DNA of 9,965 nucleotides from positions 1 to 9,965 of the forward strand of contig JAUVPO010000049.1 of NCBI GenBank assembly GCA_030598625.1, written 5' to 3'. Below the pieces are notes generated by a model that saw nothing but the letters and a program-made list of their open reading frames with translations, had not been told where the DNA came from and did no database searches. Made by a program: the position numbers and the translations under genes. The stretch's first letter is position 1. Every line of letters starts with the position of its first letter. This DNA is from Deferribacteres bacterium (lineage in GTDB: Bacteria > Nitrospirota > Thermodesulfovibrionia > UBA6902). This document shows, piece by piece, positions 1 through 8,215 of this stretch.

Positions 1-337
1 CGGACGGCTGAAAAGTAGTAGGCCATAATCTGAGCCACCTTCTTGCTCCGTTCCCTGAAATTCCAATACCGGGGACAAATACTAACGCCACAAGTATCAA
101 AGACACTGCCAATAATATGTAAACAAAAGGCCTCAGTTTTTGATAATTGGTCCTCGACAGGATGACCATTGCCGTAATTCCAACAAATACCGTAAACAGA
201 TGATTCCATAAATAATGAAAACCGCCCCCATATTTCCTCATGGACATAAGCGCCGTTGAACTGTATACCATGACCGTCCCTATGCCTACAAGTATTAATA
301 CCGGTATCATAACGCTGCGCGAATCCTTTATGCTCAT
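1..337 (-). CDS. ftsW: FtsW, septal SEDS peptidoglycan glycosyltransferase (N-terminal part, cut by window edge)
   Basis: SEDS-family polytopic membrane protein that polymerises lipid II glycan strands at the septum with its partner class B PBP, FtsI, encoded upstream here. Only the first 112 residues are in the window. Three hydrophobic segments are visible (about residues 9-27, 43-60 and 69-90), followed by the family motif GARRWL (97-102) and the start of the FQPSE-type motif (FQPS, 109-112). The start is the ATG at 335-337. An in-frame TGA lies a little further upstream and no other ATG, GTG or TTG intervenes, so this is the only likely start. An ATG overlapping the murD stop at 364-366 is in another frame and ends after 10 codons. 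The gap to murD is 25 nt, with only a weak GGG-type ribosome site. The position directly after murD favours FtsW over RodA, the closest alternative SEDS protein. Confidence 0.93.
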   Translation of the reverse strand, partial: MSIKDSRSVMIPVLILVGIGTVMVYSSTALMSMRKYGGGFHYLWNHLFTVFVGITAMVILSRTNYQKLRPFVYILLAVSLILVALVFVPGIGISGNGARRWLRLWPTTFQPS

Positions 338-362
338 CTTGAATATATCCCAGGCCCGGTTT

Positions 363-1844
363 TCATTCCAGTATTTCCCTCACTGCTTCCTTGAATTTCC
401 TTCCCCTGTCTTCAAAATCAGCAAACATATCAAAACTTGCGCAACCGGGTGAAAGTAATACAACATCACCGGCGGATGCCTTTGCCATTGACAGGTCCAC
501 CGCTTCCCTGAAATCGTTGACTTTATATATGTCCGTCATTCCCTTCAATTTCTCTCCAATTTTTTCTCCGGCTTCTCCTATAAGGATCAAAAGCCTGGCC
601 TTTCTTTTTATCAGGTCTCGCAAGATTGAGAAATCACCGTCCTTGTCCCTCCCTCCCATAATCAGGACCACTTTTTCAAATCCCTCCAGAGACTTTGCTA
701 CCGCGCCGACATTTGTTCCTTTTGAGTCATTAATAAACCTGACCCCTTTACTCTCTCCGACAAATTCAAGCCTGTGTTCAAGTCCGGGAAAACTCCGCAG
801 CGTATTTCTCACAACCTGAGGCGGGCATCCCGAGATCAAGGCGATCAAAGACGCCGCCATCGCATTTTCGAGGTTATGAATTCCCCCGATCTTTATCTCC
901 CCGGATGAAATGAGTGATGCATCCAGTGATGGAAGCAGGGACCGCGGCATGTCGCAATATACCTCTCCTTTTTTAAGGTAGATACCCTTAACCTGCCTTC
1001 TTCTGCTGAAGAAAAAAATCTCCGGTAATTTCACATGCTGCGTTTTTAATTTTGCGTCATATAATTCCATTATCACGGGATCGTCCGCATTCAGAATTAA
1101 ATAATCTCCGGCAGTCTGATTTTCAAAAATTCTCGCCTTTGCACTAATGTAGTCGTCCATCCCCTCATACCTGTCAAGATGGTCGGGTGTTATATTAAGG
1201 ATTGCCGCAGTCCCCGGCCTGAATTCATTTATGGTCTCTAACTGGAAGCTTGAAATTTCCGCGACAATATAGTCCATTATTTCAGGGACGAACGGTCGTT
1301 CGTCCGTACTTTTCTGCCGTATGTTTAATGTATTTAATATTTCCGCTGTTACAGCATTGCCGATATTGCCGCCCAAAAGGGTTTTATAACCCGATTCCTT
1401 AAGCATAAGGTCAATCAGCGTGACCGTTGTCGATTTACCGTTAGTCCCCGTCACTCCGATAAAGTGAGGAGTTGCGGGATACAACTCGCATCCCGCAACC
1501 GTTTGGTAGGCAAGCTCAAGTTCGCCAATTACCGGAATACCTTTTCCCCTTGCCAGAACAAGTTCCGGAATACCAAGAGGCACGCCGGGACTTATAACTA
1601 TCATGTCGGAATTGTTAAAAATGTCCCGGTGATTTCCATCCGTAATAACATTTACCGAGGGTAACAGTCTCATTATATTGGTTTCCAGCATGCTTCCCGG
1701 TTTTTTGTCCGTTATTGACACCCTTGCCCCCAGTACGGAAAGGAGATTTGCCGCCCCGATTCCGCTTCTCGCGAGACCGATTACCAGGATATTTTTATCT
1801 CTAAACGTATTCAACATATTTTTCTTTTCTTCCGCCTGCAGCAT
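363..1844 (-). CDS. murD: MurD, UDP-N-acetylmuramoyl-L-alanine--D-glutamate ligase
   Basis: Cytoplasmic ATP-dependent Mur ligase that adds D-glutamate to UDP-MurNAc-L-Ala. It has the N-terminal Rossmann-like UDP-binding domain (VIGLARSGIG, 21-30; SPGVP, 85-89), the ATP P-loop GTNGKST (133-139), the Mur-ligase lysine that is normally carbamylated (about K236 in YISAKARIF), LEHRLE (355-360), NDSKGTN (372-378) and the C-terminal LSPGCASFDMF (464-474). At 493 residues it is longer than the usual 440-460. Part of the excess is about 20 polar residues (around 172-192) between GGNIG and the EISSFQLE motif. Part may be a start called too early: a second ATG at 1815-1817 gives MLNTFRDKN, has a GGAAG sequence upstream, and begins right before the Rossmann strand. 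I keep the longer form but the shorter start (484 residues) is quite possible. An 86-nt gap separates it from mraY. Confidence 0.97.
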   Translation of the reverse strand: MLQAEEKKNMLNTFRDKNILVIGLARSGIGAANLLSVLGARVSITDKKPGSMLETNIMRLLPSVNVITDGNHRDIFNNSDMIVISPGVPLGIPELVLARGKGIPVIGELELAYQTVAGCELYPATPHFIGVTGTNGKSTTVTLIDLMLKESGYKTLLGGNIGNAVTAEILNTLNIRQKSTDERPFVPEIMDYIVAEISSFQLETINEFRPGTAAILNITPDHLDRYEGMDDYISAKARIFENQTAGDYLILNADDPVIMELYDAKLKTQHVKLPEIFFFSRRRQVKGIYLKKGEVYCDMPRSLLPSLDASLISSGEIKIGGIHNLENAMAASLIALISGCPPQVVRNTLRSFPGLEHRLEFVGESKGVRFINDSKGTNVGAVAKSLEGFEKVVLIMGGRDKDGDFSILRDLIKRKARLLILIGEAGEKIGEKLKGMTDIYKVNDFREAVDLSMAKASAGDVVLLSPGCASFDMFADFEDRGRKFKEAVREILE

Positions 1845-1930
1845 TATTCCATAACCCGTGTCCTTTGACTGTTTCCTTCTTTTTTAGTGTCAAGACCTAT
1901 GAACAAATTTCACGATTATTTCCGTTTTTC

Positions 1931-3013
1931 TCACCTTATCTTTAAAGTTGCCAGACTCAAGAGCGCAAGAATAATACCCACTATCCAGAACCTTACTATC
2001 ACTTTTGGTTCAGGCCATCCCTTTTCTTCAAAGTGATGGTGAATAGGCGCCATTTTGAAGACTCTTTTGCCTGTAAGCTTAAATGACGCCACCTGTATTA
2101 TTACCGAAAAAGTTTCTATAACAAAAATACCGCCGACAACAGCCAGAACAATCTCCTGTTTGGTTATGACCGCAAGTGTTCCCAGCGCTCCGCCAAGACC
2201 CAGTGAGCCGACATCACCCATGAAAACTTCAGCAGGATAACTGTTAAACCAGAGAAATCCCAGAGCAGAACCAAACATGGCGCCGCAGAAAACGGTAAGT
2301 TCCCCTGTGCCGGGCAGATAAAGAACATGCAGGTATTTCGAAAAAACGGCATGCCCCGATATATAAACAAGCGCGCCGTTTGCCAGACACGCGATACCAA
2401 CCAATCCGATAGCAAGGCCGTCTATACCGTCAGTCAGATTTACCGCGTTTGATGATCCCACAATCACAAGAATGGAAAAGGGGATATAAAACCAGCCAAG
2501 GTCTATCAGCCACTTTTTAAAAAAAGGAATGCTTAACTTTGCGGTATAATAATCATTAGGATCGTGATAAAATATAAACCCTATCATCAGGGCAAGCACG
2601 ATTTGCGCGCTGAATTTATACCACCCGCCCAATCCTTTTGAGTTCTTTTTTATTGCCTTAATGTAATCATCAGTAAAGCCGATAAGGCCGAAACCCGATA
2701 TTGCCAGTATCATTATTAATATATATCTGTTATTTAAATCTCCCCACAATAAAGCGCTGATGGTTACGGATAAAATAATAAGTATGCCGCCCATGGTCGG
2801 GGTCCCTGTTTTATTAAGGTGGGTCCTGGGCCCGTCATCCCTGACATACTGTGTAAGACTCAGTCTTCTGAGTTTATTTATGACCCACGGCGCCATAACA
2901 AAAGTTATTACCAGCGCCGTTATTACGGCAAGCACAGTCCTGAAAGTTATATATCTGAATACATTGAAAAAAGAATAAGTTTCATGTAAAGAATAAAACA
3001 GTTTATACAACAT
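1931..3013 (-). CDS. mraY: MraY, phospho-N-acetylmuramoyl-pentapeptide transferase
   Basis: Integral membrane enzyme that transfers phospho-MurNAc-pentapeptide from UDP to undecaprenyl phosphate, forming lipid I at the inner face of the membrane. The protein is 360 residues, the same length as the E. coli enzyme, with about ten hydrophobic segments. Key motifs are GTPTMGG (70-76), the catalytic aspartate pair D115-D116 in FTDDYIK, NLTDGIDGLA (192-201), D267 in FMGDVGS, and the histidine motif MAPIHHHFE (321-329). D115, D116 and D267 fall at the E. coli numbering as I recall it. The N-terminus (FNVFRYITFRT) also matches the family, which supports the ATG start. The start lies inside the 3' end of murF (11-nt overlap), with a GGGAG sequence about 9 nt upstream, so translation is probably coupled to murF. 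Confidence 0.98.
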   Translation of the reverse strand: MLYKLFYSLHETYSFFNVFRYITFRTVLAVITALVITFVMAPWVINKLRRLSLTQYVRDDGPRTHLNKTGTPTMGGILIILSVTISALLWGDLNNRYILIMILAISGFGLIGFTDDYIKAIKKNSKGLGGWYKFSAQIVLALMIGFIFYHDPNDYYTAKLSIPFFKKWLIDLGWFYIPFSILVIVGSSNAVNLTDGIDGLAIGLVGIACLANGALVYISGHAVFSKYLHVLYLPGTGELTVFCGAMFGSALGFLWFNSYPAEVFMGDVGSLGLGGALGTLAVITKQEIVLAVVGGIFVIETFSVIIQVASFKLTGKRVFKMAPIHHHFEEKGWPEPKVIVRFWIVGIILALLSLATLKIR

Positions 3014-4385
3014 CAGTCATACTCCCGATAATTTTTTCCATAGACATCGCGCGCGACCCCTTAACCAGAATCGTATCTCCCCGTCTTATAATTTTTCCAA
3101 TATCTTTTTTTGCCGCGTCAATATTCTTGAAAGTAAAAGCCCCTGTCACGCATTTTTCGCCTTTTAACGCTGCGCTCTCCTCTGCGGCCAAACCCATCAT
3201 CTCCCCAACCGCGACAAAGACATCGATACCCATTTCGCAGACCATCCTTCCAAGAGATCTATGCTCTGTCTCTGAAAAATCGTGAAGCTCGCGCATATCT
3301 CCAAGAACAGCCACCACCCTGCCTTTGGCGCCTATACGAAGCAATTCTTTTATCGATTCTTTCATCGACGTCGGATTTGCGTTATAACAATCATTAATTA
3401 CCGTTATTCCATTCCCTCTTATCACTTCAAATCTCATCGGAAAAGCCCTGAAGGATTCAAGGCCAATCTTTATTTCATCAACCGTCATACCGACTGAAAA
3501 ACTGACAGCGGCGGATGCGAGAGCATTATAAACATTAAAAAGACCATGGACATTTAAACTGACCTCGGCGCTTCCCTTATCCCCGCACTCCAGGATAAAA
3601 TCGCTCCCGTTTTCCGTGTCCCTGATATTTTCAGCCCTGAAATGGGCATCATTATTAACCGCAAAGGTAATTATCTCCCCTTTAAAAGCTCTTATTCGTG
3701 AGACCCCCTGGATCAAGCCGGCGTCATCAGCATTAACAACCGCTACACTGAGACCTTCAACGATTTCAAGTTTCGCATCCCTTACCGCATCATAGCCGCC
3801 GAGTTTTCCAACATGCGCCATGCCTACATTCGTAATTACGCCGTGGCTTGGAAACGCTATTTCGCACAACCTTCTTATTTCTCCGGACGCATTCATCCCC
3901 ATCTCCAGGACAACCGCTTCATCATCAGGTCCCAGCCCCGTAAGGCTTAACGGCAAGCCGATATGGTTATTAAGATTCCCTTCATTTTTCAATGTCCTGA
4001 ATTTTCTTGAAAGAATTGTATTAACCATTTCTTTTGTCGTTGTCTTTCCGTTACTGCCGGTAATCGCCACCACGGGAATGTCCCGTCTTATCCTCAGAAA
4101 ATGGGCCAACTCCTGTAAGGACCTGAGAGTATCATTCACATAAATAATCACCTTCCCTTTCGGCAACGGCTCAGGCCGCGTATCAACGACCGCTCCGCCG
4201 CCCTTCAGGAGGGCATTCCCGAGAAAATCATGACCGTTAAATCTATCACCTCTTATGGCAAAGAACACCTGTCCATCCGATATGGTCCGCGAATCGATAG
4301 AGACACCCTTGAATGTTTTAGAGTTCTCCGAAAGCAACTTTCCGCCTGTTGCCTCAATAATTTCATCTACCTTTAAATCCGTCAC
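3003..4385 (-). CDS. murF: MurF, UDP-MurNAc-tripeptide--D-alanyl-D-alanine ligase
   Basis: Cytoplasmic Mur ligase that adds D-Ala-D-Ala to UDP-MurNAc-tripeptide, completing the pentapeptide used by MraY. Visible motifs in order are the N-terminal IDSRTISDGQVFFAIRG (30-46), the P-loop ITGSNGKTTTK (108-118), NEGNLNNHIGLPL (134-146), EMGMN (161-165), NDCYNANP (331-338), LGDMRELHDF (361-370) and the C-terminal VKGSRAMSME (441-450). NEGNLNN, NDCYNANP and KGSRAM distinguish MurF from MurC, MurD and MurE. At 460 residues it has normal length. Translation begins at a GTG (4383-4385), preceded by GAGG at suitable spacing. The start lies inside murE (23-nt overlap), which suggests coupled translation, and the 3' end overlaps mraY by 11 nt. 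Confidence 0.98.
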   Translation of the reverse strand: MTDLKVDEIIEATGGKLLSENSKTFKGVSIDSRTISDGQVFFAIRGDRFNGHDFLGNALLKGGGAVVDTRPEPLPKGKVIIYVNDTLRSLQELAHFLRIRRDIPVVAITGSNGKTTTKEMVNTILSRKFRTLKNEGNLNNHIGLPLSLTGLGPDDEAVVLEMGMNASGEIRRLCEIAFPSHGVITNVGMAHVGKLGGYDAVRDAKLEIVEGLSVAVVNADDAGLIQGVSRIRAFKGEIITFAVNNDAHFRAENIRDTENGSDFILECGDKGSAEVSLNVHGLFNVYNALASAAVSFSVGMTVDEIKIGLESFRAFPMRFEVIRGNGITVINDCYNANPTSMKESIKELLRIGAKGRVVAVLGDMRELHDFSETEHRSLGRMVCEMGIDVFVAVGEMMGLAAEESAALKGEKCVTGAFTFKNIDAAKKDIGKIIRRGDTILVKGSRAMSMEKIIGSMTDVV

Positions 4386-5895
4386 TCTTCCTCTTTTCTC
4401 TAATCGCCTTCCTCAATACCTCTTTATCACTGAAATGATGCCTGGCCCCCCCCATCTCCTGATAATCTTCGTGGCCCTTGCCCGCGACAAGGACCGTATC
4501 GCCTTCCCCTGCTATCGACACCGCTTCCATGATGGCATCTTCCCTTTCAGTCCGCAGCATATAATTTTTTTTCTTTATCCCCTGAACAATATCTTTAATT
4601 ATATCAGCAGGACCTTCCGACCGCGGATTGTCCGAAGTAACAACAACAGTGTCACTCAATCCCGAAGCAACCGCTCCCATTAAAGGCCTTTTTGTCCTGT
4701 CCCTGTCACCGCCGCACCCGAAGACGGTTATTACTTTCCCTTTCGTGAGACGCCTTGCCGTCTGTATCAGTTTTTTTAATGCATCCTCTGTATGCGCGTA
4801 ATCAACTATGCACAGGAAATCCTGGCCTTCATCTATACTTTCAAAACGGCCTTCAACCGCCCCCGCATCCCTTACTCCCCGCTGTATCACGTCCTCGCTA
4901 TAGCCGAGGGCATGAGCTATCCCTATGGAAACGAGAATGTTATATACGTTAAAAAGCCCTATAAATCCCGATTCCACCCTGAACCTGTTCTTTGACGTCC
5001 GCACATCAAAGGACAGCCCCGAAGGCACGGCAGGTCCGCGTCCTGTTCGCTGTGCGCTTTGTTCCGCTATATTTTCCGCCCTCAACGTCGCTCCCTTTTC
5101 AATGCCGCAGGTTATGACATTACAGTTCAACTCATGCGCCAATGGCCTGATCATCGGATCATCCCGGTTTAATACGACAACTCCTTCCGGTCCGAGATAA
5201 TCAAACAGCCTCCTTTTAGCTCTAAAGTACTCCTCCATCGTGCCGTGAAAATCAAGGTGGTCCTGGGAAAAATTGGTAAACGCGGCCACCTTAAAAGAAC
5301 AGCCTTTGATCCTTTTGAGCGATAGAGCGTGAGAAGAAACCTCAAGGACCGCATATTTAATCCCGTTATATACCATTTCGTTCAGATACCTTTGAAGGTC
5401 CAGGGACTCCGGAGTCGTGTTCCGTGCATTTTCAGTCCGTTCTCCAATCATATAGTTAATCGTTCCCAACAGACCCGCGTTATCGCCCCCGGCATTAATG
5501 ATACTTTTTACAATAAAGCTCGTTGTCGTCTTCCCGTTAGTTCCGGTAATTCCGGTTAACGACAATCTCCTGGAAGGATGTTTGTAAAAAGCAGCCGAAA
5601 TAAGCGCCAAAGCTTCCCTGGACTCAGAGACCTGGATGAAAGCGGTCCTGTCCTGAACGGGAATCTGTCCTGCTTTTGTTATTTCAACCGCGTCTTCCGC
5701 AACCACCGCAACCGCTCCCCTGCTTACGGCATCCTTTATGTAATCATGGCCGTCAACGGAAAACCCTCTGACGGCCACAAAAAGAAATCCGTCTTCGACT
5801 AATCTTGAATCATAGGCAATACCCTTGATTGCCGTATCCATTGGTCCCTGCGTCTTTTTTACCCTCAGACCTTCCAACAGTTTTGAAACCGTCAT
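4363..5895 (-). CDS. murE: MurE, UDP-MurNAc-L-Ala-D-Glu--meso-diaminopimelate ligase
   Basis: Cytoplasmic Mur ligase that adds the third residue of the stem peptide. It has the uridine-site region IAYDSRLVEDGFLFVAVRG (26-44), the P-loop GITGTNGKTTT (115-125), TTPESLDLQ (160-168), EVSSHAL (185-191), the predicted carbamylated lysine K227 in YFRAKRRLF, and VFGCGGDRDRTKRP (391-404). The DNPR motif at 422-425 is the signature of enzymes that use meso-diaminopimelate; L-lysine enzymes differ there. The C-terminal KGHEDYQ (473-479) is also typical. Length is 510 residues against about 495 in E. coli. The ATG at 5893-5895 has a good AAGGG ribosome site 5 nt upstream. A run of eight G on the coding strand (4446-4453) lies at residues 480-483. 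A 78-nt gap separates it from ftsI and it overlaps murF by 23 nt. Confidence 0.98.
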   Translation of the reverse strand: MTVSKLLEGLRVKKTQGPMDTAIKGIAYDSRLVEDGFLFVAVRGFSVDGHDYIKDAVSRGAVAVVAEDAVEITKAGQIPVQDRTAFIQVSESREALALISAAFYKHPSRRLSLTGITGTNGKTTTSFIVKSIINAGGDNAGLLGTINYMIGERTENARNTTPESLDLQRYLNEMVYNGIKYAVLEVSSHALSLKRIKGCSFKVAAFTNFSQDHLDFHGTMEEYFRAKRRLFDYLGPEGVVVLNRDDPMIRPLAHELNCNVITCGIEKGATLRAENIAEQSAQRTGRGPAVPSGLSFDVRTSKNRFRVESGFIGLFNVYNILVSIGIAHALGYSEDVIQRGVRDAGAVEGRFESIDEGQDFLCIVDYAHTEDALKKLIQTARRLTKGKVITVFGCGGDRDRTKRPLMGAVASGLSDTVVVTSDNPRSEGPADIIKDIVQGIKKKNYMLRTEREDAIMEAVSIAGEGDTVLVAGKGHEDYQEMGGARHHFSDKEVLRKAIREKRKSDGFKGR

Positions 5896-5973
5896 TTATC
5901 CCTTCAAAGAAATTCATTTATAAAGCCTGCAACGATTACTCCCCACAGCTGCCAACCGCTTAATTAAAAAAAA

Positions 5974-7776
5974 CTAACGGGATTTACTGACAAGAAGTAT
6001 CTGGTTTTCATCTCTTTCCATTGGAACATCCAGATACGCAAACGTATGTTCAATAATATTCTTAAACACAGGCGCTGCAACTACACCGCCATATGCAGAT
6101 CCCTCCGGCTCGTATATGACCACAATCAGCGCTATTTGCGGATTATCCGCCGGAACAAAACCGACAAAGGAACTGACATACTTATCCCTGGAATAGGCCC
6201 GCGCTTTAGGATCAAATATCTGCGCCGTTCCTGTTTTTCCGGCAACCAGATTACCTTCAATATAAGCCTTACGGGCAGTGCCCCCTTCCTCAACGACCAT
6301 CTTCAAAATATCTCTTAACGTGTCAGCGGAAGCTTTGGATATAACGCGCCTTTCTATTTCGGGCCTCATCATTTTAACTGCCTCGCCCGTGGGTGAAACA
6401 ATATCGGAAACGACATAGGGTTTTACCAATAAGCCTCCATTGGCAATGACCGCATATGCCCGCAAAACCTGTAAAGGAGTTACGCCTATTTCCTGGCCTA
6501 TTGATAAGGCCGCCAGTGATGTACCGGACCAATTTTCCGGTTTCCTGAGAATACCCCTTACCTCTCCGGGGAAATCTATCCCTGTTTTCTCTCCGAAACC
6601 AAATTTCCTAATATAGTTATAATATTTCTCTCTACCAAGTTTAAGCCCTATCTGCACCGCTCCTACATTGGATGACCTTTGAATAATTTCCTGAAATGTG
6701 ATTATGTCATGTCTATGAGTATCACGAATCCGTTTTCCGCCGACCACTATAAAACCTTTTGATACATCAAATTCCTCTCCAAGTTTGACCGTTCCTTCTT
6801 CCAGGGCAGCCGCCGCCAGGATTGCTTTTAACGTGGAACCGGGCTCATAAAGGTCGGTGATCGCCCTGTTTCGCCGGGCATAAGCGCGGGTCTTACCCGG
6901 AAAGTTAGGATTATAAGTAGGCCGGTTAGCCATGGCAAGTATTTCACCTGTCACAGGATTCATCATTATTGCGATGGCGGCCTTTGCCTTCCATTCCGAC
7001 ATAGCGCCTGACAGCTCTCTCTCAACAATATATTGAAGACCCTCATCTATAGTCAGCAGCAGGCTATTGCCTGAAACCTCCTTCTTAATGTCACCCGAAA
7101 GCCTGTTTCCCCGGGCGTCTGTGCCTATGGAGACGCTTCTTACTTCGCCTTTCAGATATTCATCGTACATAAGTTCAAGACCGGCAATTCCCTTATTATC
7201 GATATTAGTAAAACCCAGAATGTGCGATGCTGTCTGTCCTTTGGGATAATAACGTTTTGACTCCGTCAAAAAACCTATTTCCTGTTCCTTGTAGCCAAAT
7301 TCTTCTTTTAACGCATAAACTTTGCGCACGGCATCCACGTCCATTTTCCTCTCAAGCCAGATAAAATCCCTTTTTTTCTTTTTTAAAAGCGACATATTCA
7401 ACCGTTTCAATGAAACCTTTATTAAAGGAGCGAGTTTTCTGGAAAGATTCCGAGTGTCTTCTATTTTCGAGGGCGCGGCATAGAGTGAATCTGATTCTAC
7501 ATTCGCGGCTATCTCTCTCATCTTTCTGTCCCAGATAATTCCTCTCTGAGGCTCAAGAGTCTTTTCGCGGCTATACTGCCGCACTGCCCTTTCTGATAAT
7601 TTCTCATGATCAAGGACCATAATATCTATAAGGCGGAAAAATATGACCGCAAATCCAAAAAAAACAATCGTAATCAGGACCAGAGCCCTCTTCTTACATT
7701 TCTGCAGCGGTATCTTTTTAGGATCTTCATCCCAGAGTTTGCGGACTTCCACTGCTTTTTTTCTTCTTTTAACCAT
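5974..7776 (-). CDS. ftsI: FtsI/PBP3, septal class B penicillin-binding protein (D,D-transpeptidase)
   Basis: Bitopic division transpeptidase that cross-links septal peptidoglycan in complex with FtsW. It has a basic cytoplasmic N-terminus of about 28 residues, one membrane segment (about 31-53), a PBP dimerisation (pedestal) domain starting at RGIIWDR (78-84), and a C-terminal transpeptidase domain. The active-site motifs are all present: STLK (314-317, nucleophile S314), SSN (368-370) and KTGT (514-517). MNPVTGEILAMANRP (272-286) is a further class B signature. At 600 residues it is close to the E. coli protein (588) and ends shortly after the transpeptidase domain with no PASTA repeats, which argues against the Gram-positive/Spo-type form. 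In the usual RGxIxDRxG motif the last glycine is replaced by methionine (M86). A 97-nt gap separates it from ftsL. A TAAGGGAT sequence immediately before the ATG is a closely spaced ribosome site. Confidence 0.96.
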   Translation of the reverse strand: MVKRRKKAVEVRKLWDEDPKKIPLQKCKKRALVLITIVFFGFAVIFFRLIDIMVLDHEKLSERAVRQYSREKTLEPQRGIIWDRKMREIAANVESDSLYAAPSKIEDTRNLSRKLAPLIKVSLKRLNMSLLKKKKRDFIWLERKMDVDAVRKVYALKEEFGYKEQEIGFLTESKRYYPKGQTASHILGFTNIDNKGIAGLELMYDEYLKGEVRSVSIGTDARGNRLSGDIKKEVSGNSLLLTIDEGLQYIVERELSGAMSEWKAKAAIAIMMNPVTGEILAMANRPTYNPNFPGKTRAYARRNRAITDLYEPGSTLKAILAAAALEEGTVKLGEEFDVSKGFIVVGGKRIRDTHRHDIITFQEIIQRSSNVGAVQIGLKLGREKYYNYIRKFGFGEKTGIDFPGEVRGILRKPENWSGTSLAALSIGQEIGVTPLQVLRAYAVIANGGLLVKPYVVSDIVSPTGEAVKMMRPEIERRVISKASADTLRDILKMVVEEGGTARKAYIEGNLVAGKTGTAQIFDPKARAYSRDKYVSSFVGFVPADNPQIALIVVIYEPEGSAYGGVVAAPVFKNIIEHTFAYLDVPMERDENQILLVSKSR

Positions 7777-7873
7777 ATCCCTTACACGCTCTCATTCCTC
7801 ATCCCATAATATTATCATTCTAATTCCCCTCATGCAGATCATAGAAGCTAAATTAATAATCTATAAGCGCCAA

Positions 7874-8215
7874 TCAAGGCAATCCTTGTTTCATCGATGC
7901 CCTGAAAGGCGCTGCCGCCGATATCCTTTTAACAAAATAGACATTCTCTCTTTCAGGCAAAGTCATGCCAAGACGTTTTATAGCGGTATTCTCAATCTTT
8001 TCCGTTGAATAAAAACTTGCCCTCTGCGCAACCCCCATTTTCCTCTCACGAATCAGTTCCGCCCTCATCTTATCAAGCGCACCAAGTTCATATTCCAGAT
8101 TTACAACAGAAGCCCTCAACCATATAATTGCAAACAGACAGAAACCCAAATAAAGGACAACCCCGAATTTCAGGAGAAACCTCTTTTTATTATTATTCTT
8201 TATTCTTACAGTCAT
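7874..8215 (-). CDS. ftsL: FtsL-like bitopic cell-division protein
   Basis: Small bitopic division protein, 113 residues, expected to form a periplasmic coiled coil with FtsB and to help recruit or activate FtsW-FtsI. The N-terminus is short and basic (NNNKKR), followed by one membrane segment (about 13-34), then a charged, probably helical coiled-coil region (about 36-80), and the FtsL/DivIC-type signature IENTAIKRLGMTLPERENVYFVK at about 74-96. The family diverges strongly, so the call rests on topology, this signature and the fixed position between rsmH and ftsI. The start ATG overlaps the rsmH stop as ATGA, with a GGGAGAGG ribosome site inside the end of rsmH, so translation is likely coupled. 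The main alternative is a related FtsB/DivIC-type protein. Confidence 0.85.
   Translation of the reverse strand: MTVRIKNNNKKRFLLKFGVVLYLGFCLFAIIWLRASVVNLEYELGALDKMRAELIRERKMGVAQRASFYSTEKIENTAIKRLGMTLPERENVYFVKRISAAAPFRASMKQGLP

Noticed and set aside
338..366. ATG overlapping the murD stop (ATGA), which looks like a coupled ftsW start.
   Set aside because: That frame stops after 10 codons. The ftsW frame is entered only from the ATG at 335-337.
391..819. A 142-codon plus-strand open frame opposite murD, and similar plus-strand frames opposite the other genes (for example 4255-4683, 8717-9127, 7643-8008).
   Set aside because: They lie antisense to strongly conserved genes, lack recognisable domains or consistent ribosome sites, and their composition follows the codon structure of the opposite strand.
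1860..1895. Short inverted repeat TTGAC...GTCAA in the mraY-murD gap, considered as a hairpin.
   Set aside because: Only 5 bp with a 19-nt loop and no following T-run; expected by chance.
2164..2415. An 83-codon minus-strand frame inside mraY and a 61-codon one inside murE (5169-5354).
   Set aside because: Out-of-frame shadows of well-supported genes with no family resemblance.
5896..5973. TATAAA-like sequence and a T-run in the ftsI-murE gap, considered as internal promoter or terminator.
   Set aside because: No matching -35 at suitable spacing and no G/C-rich hairpin before the T-run.
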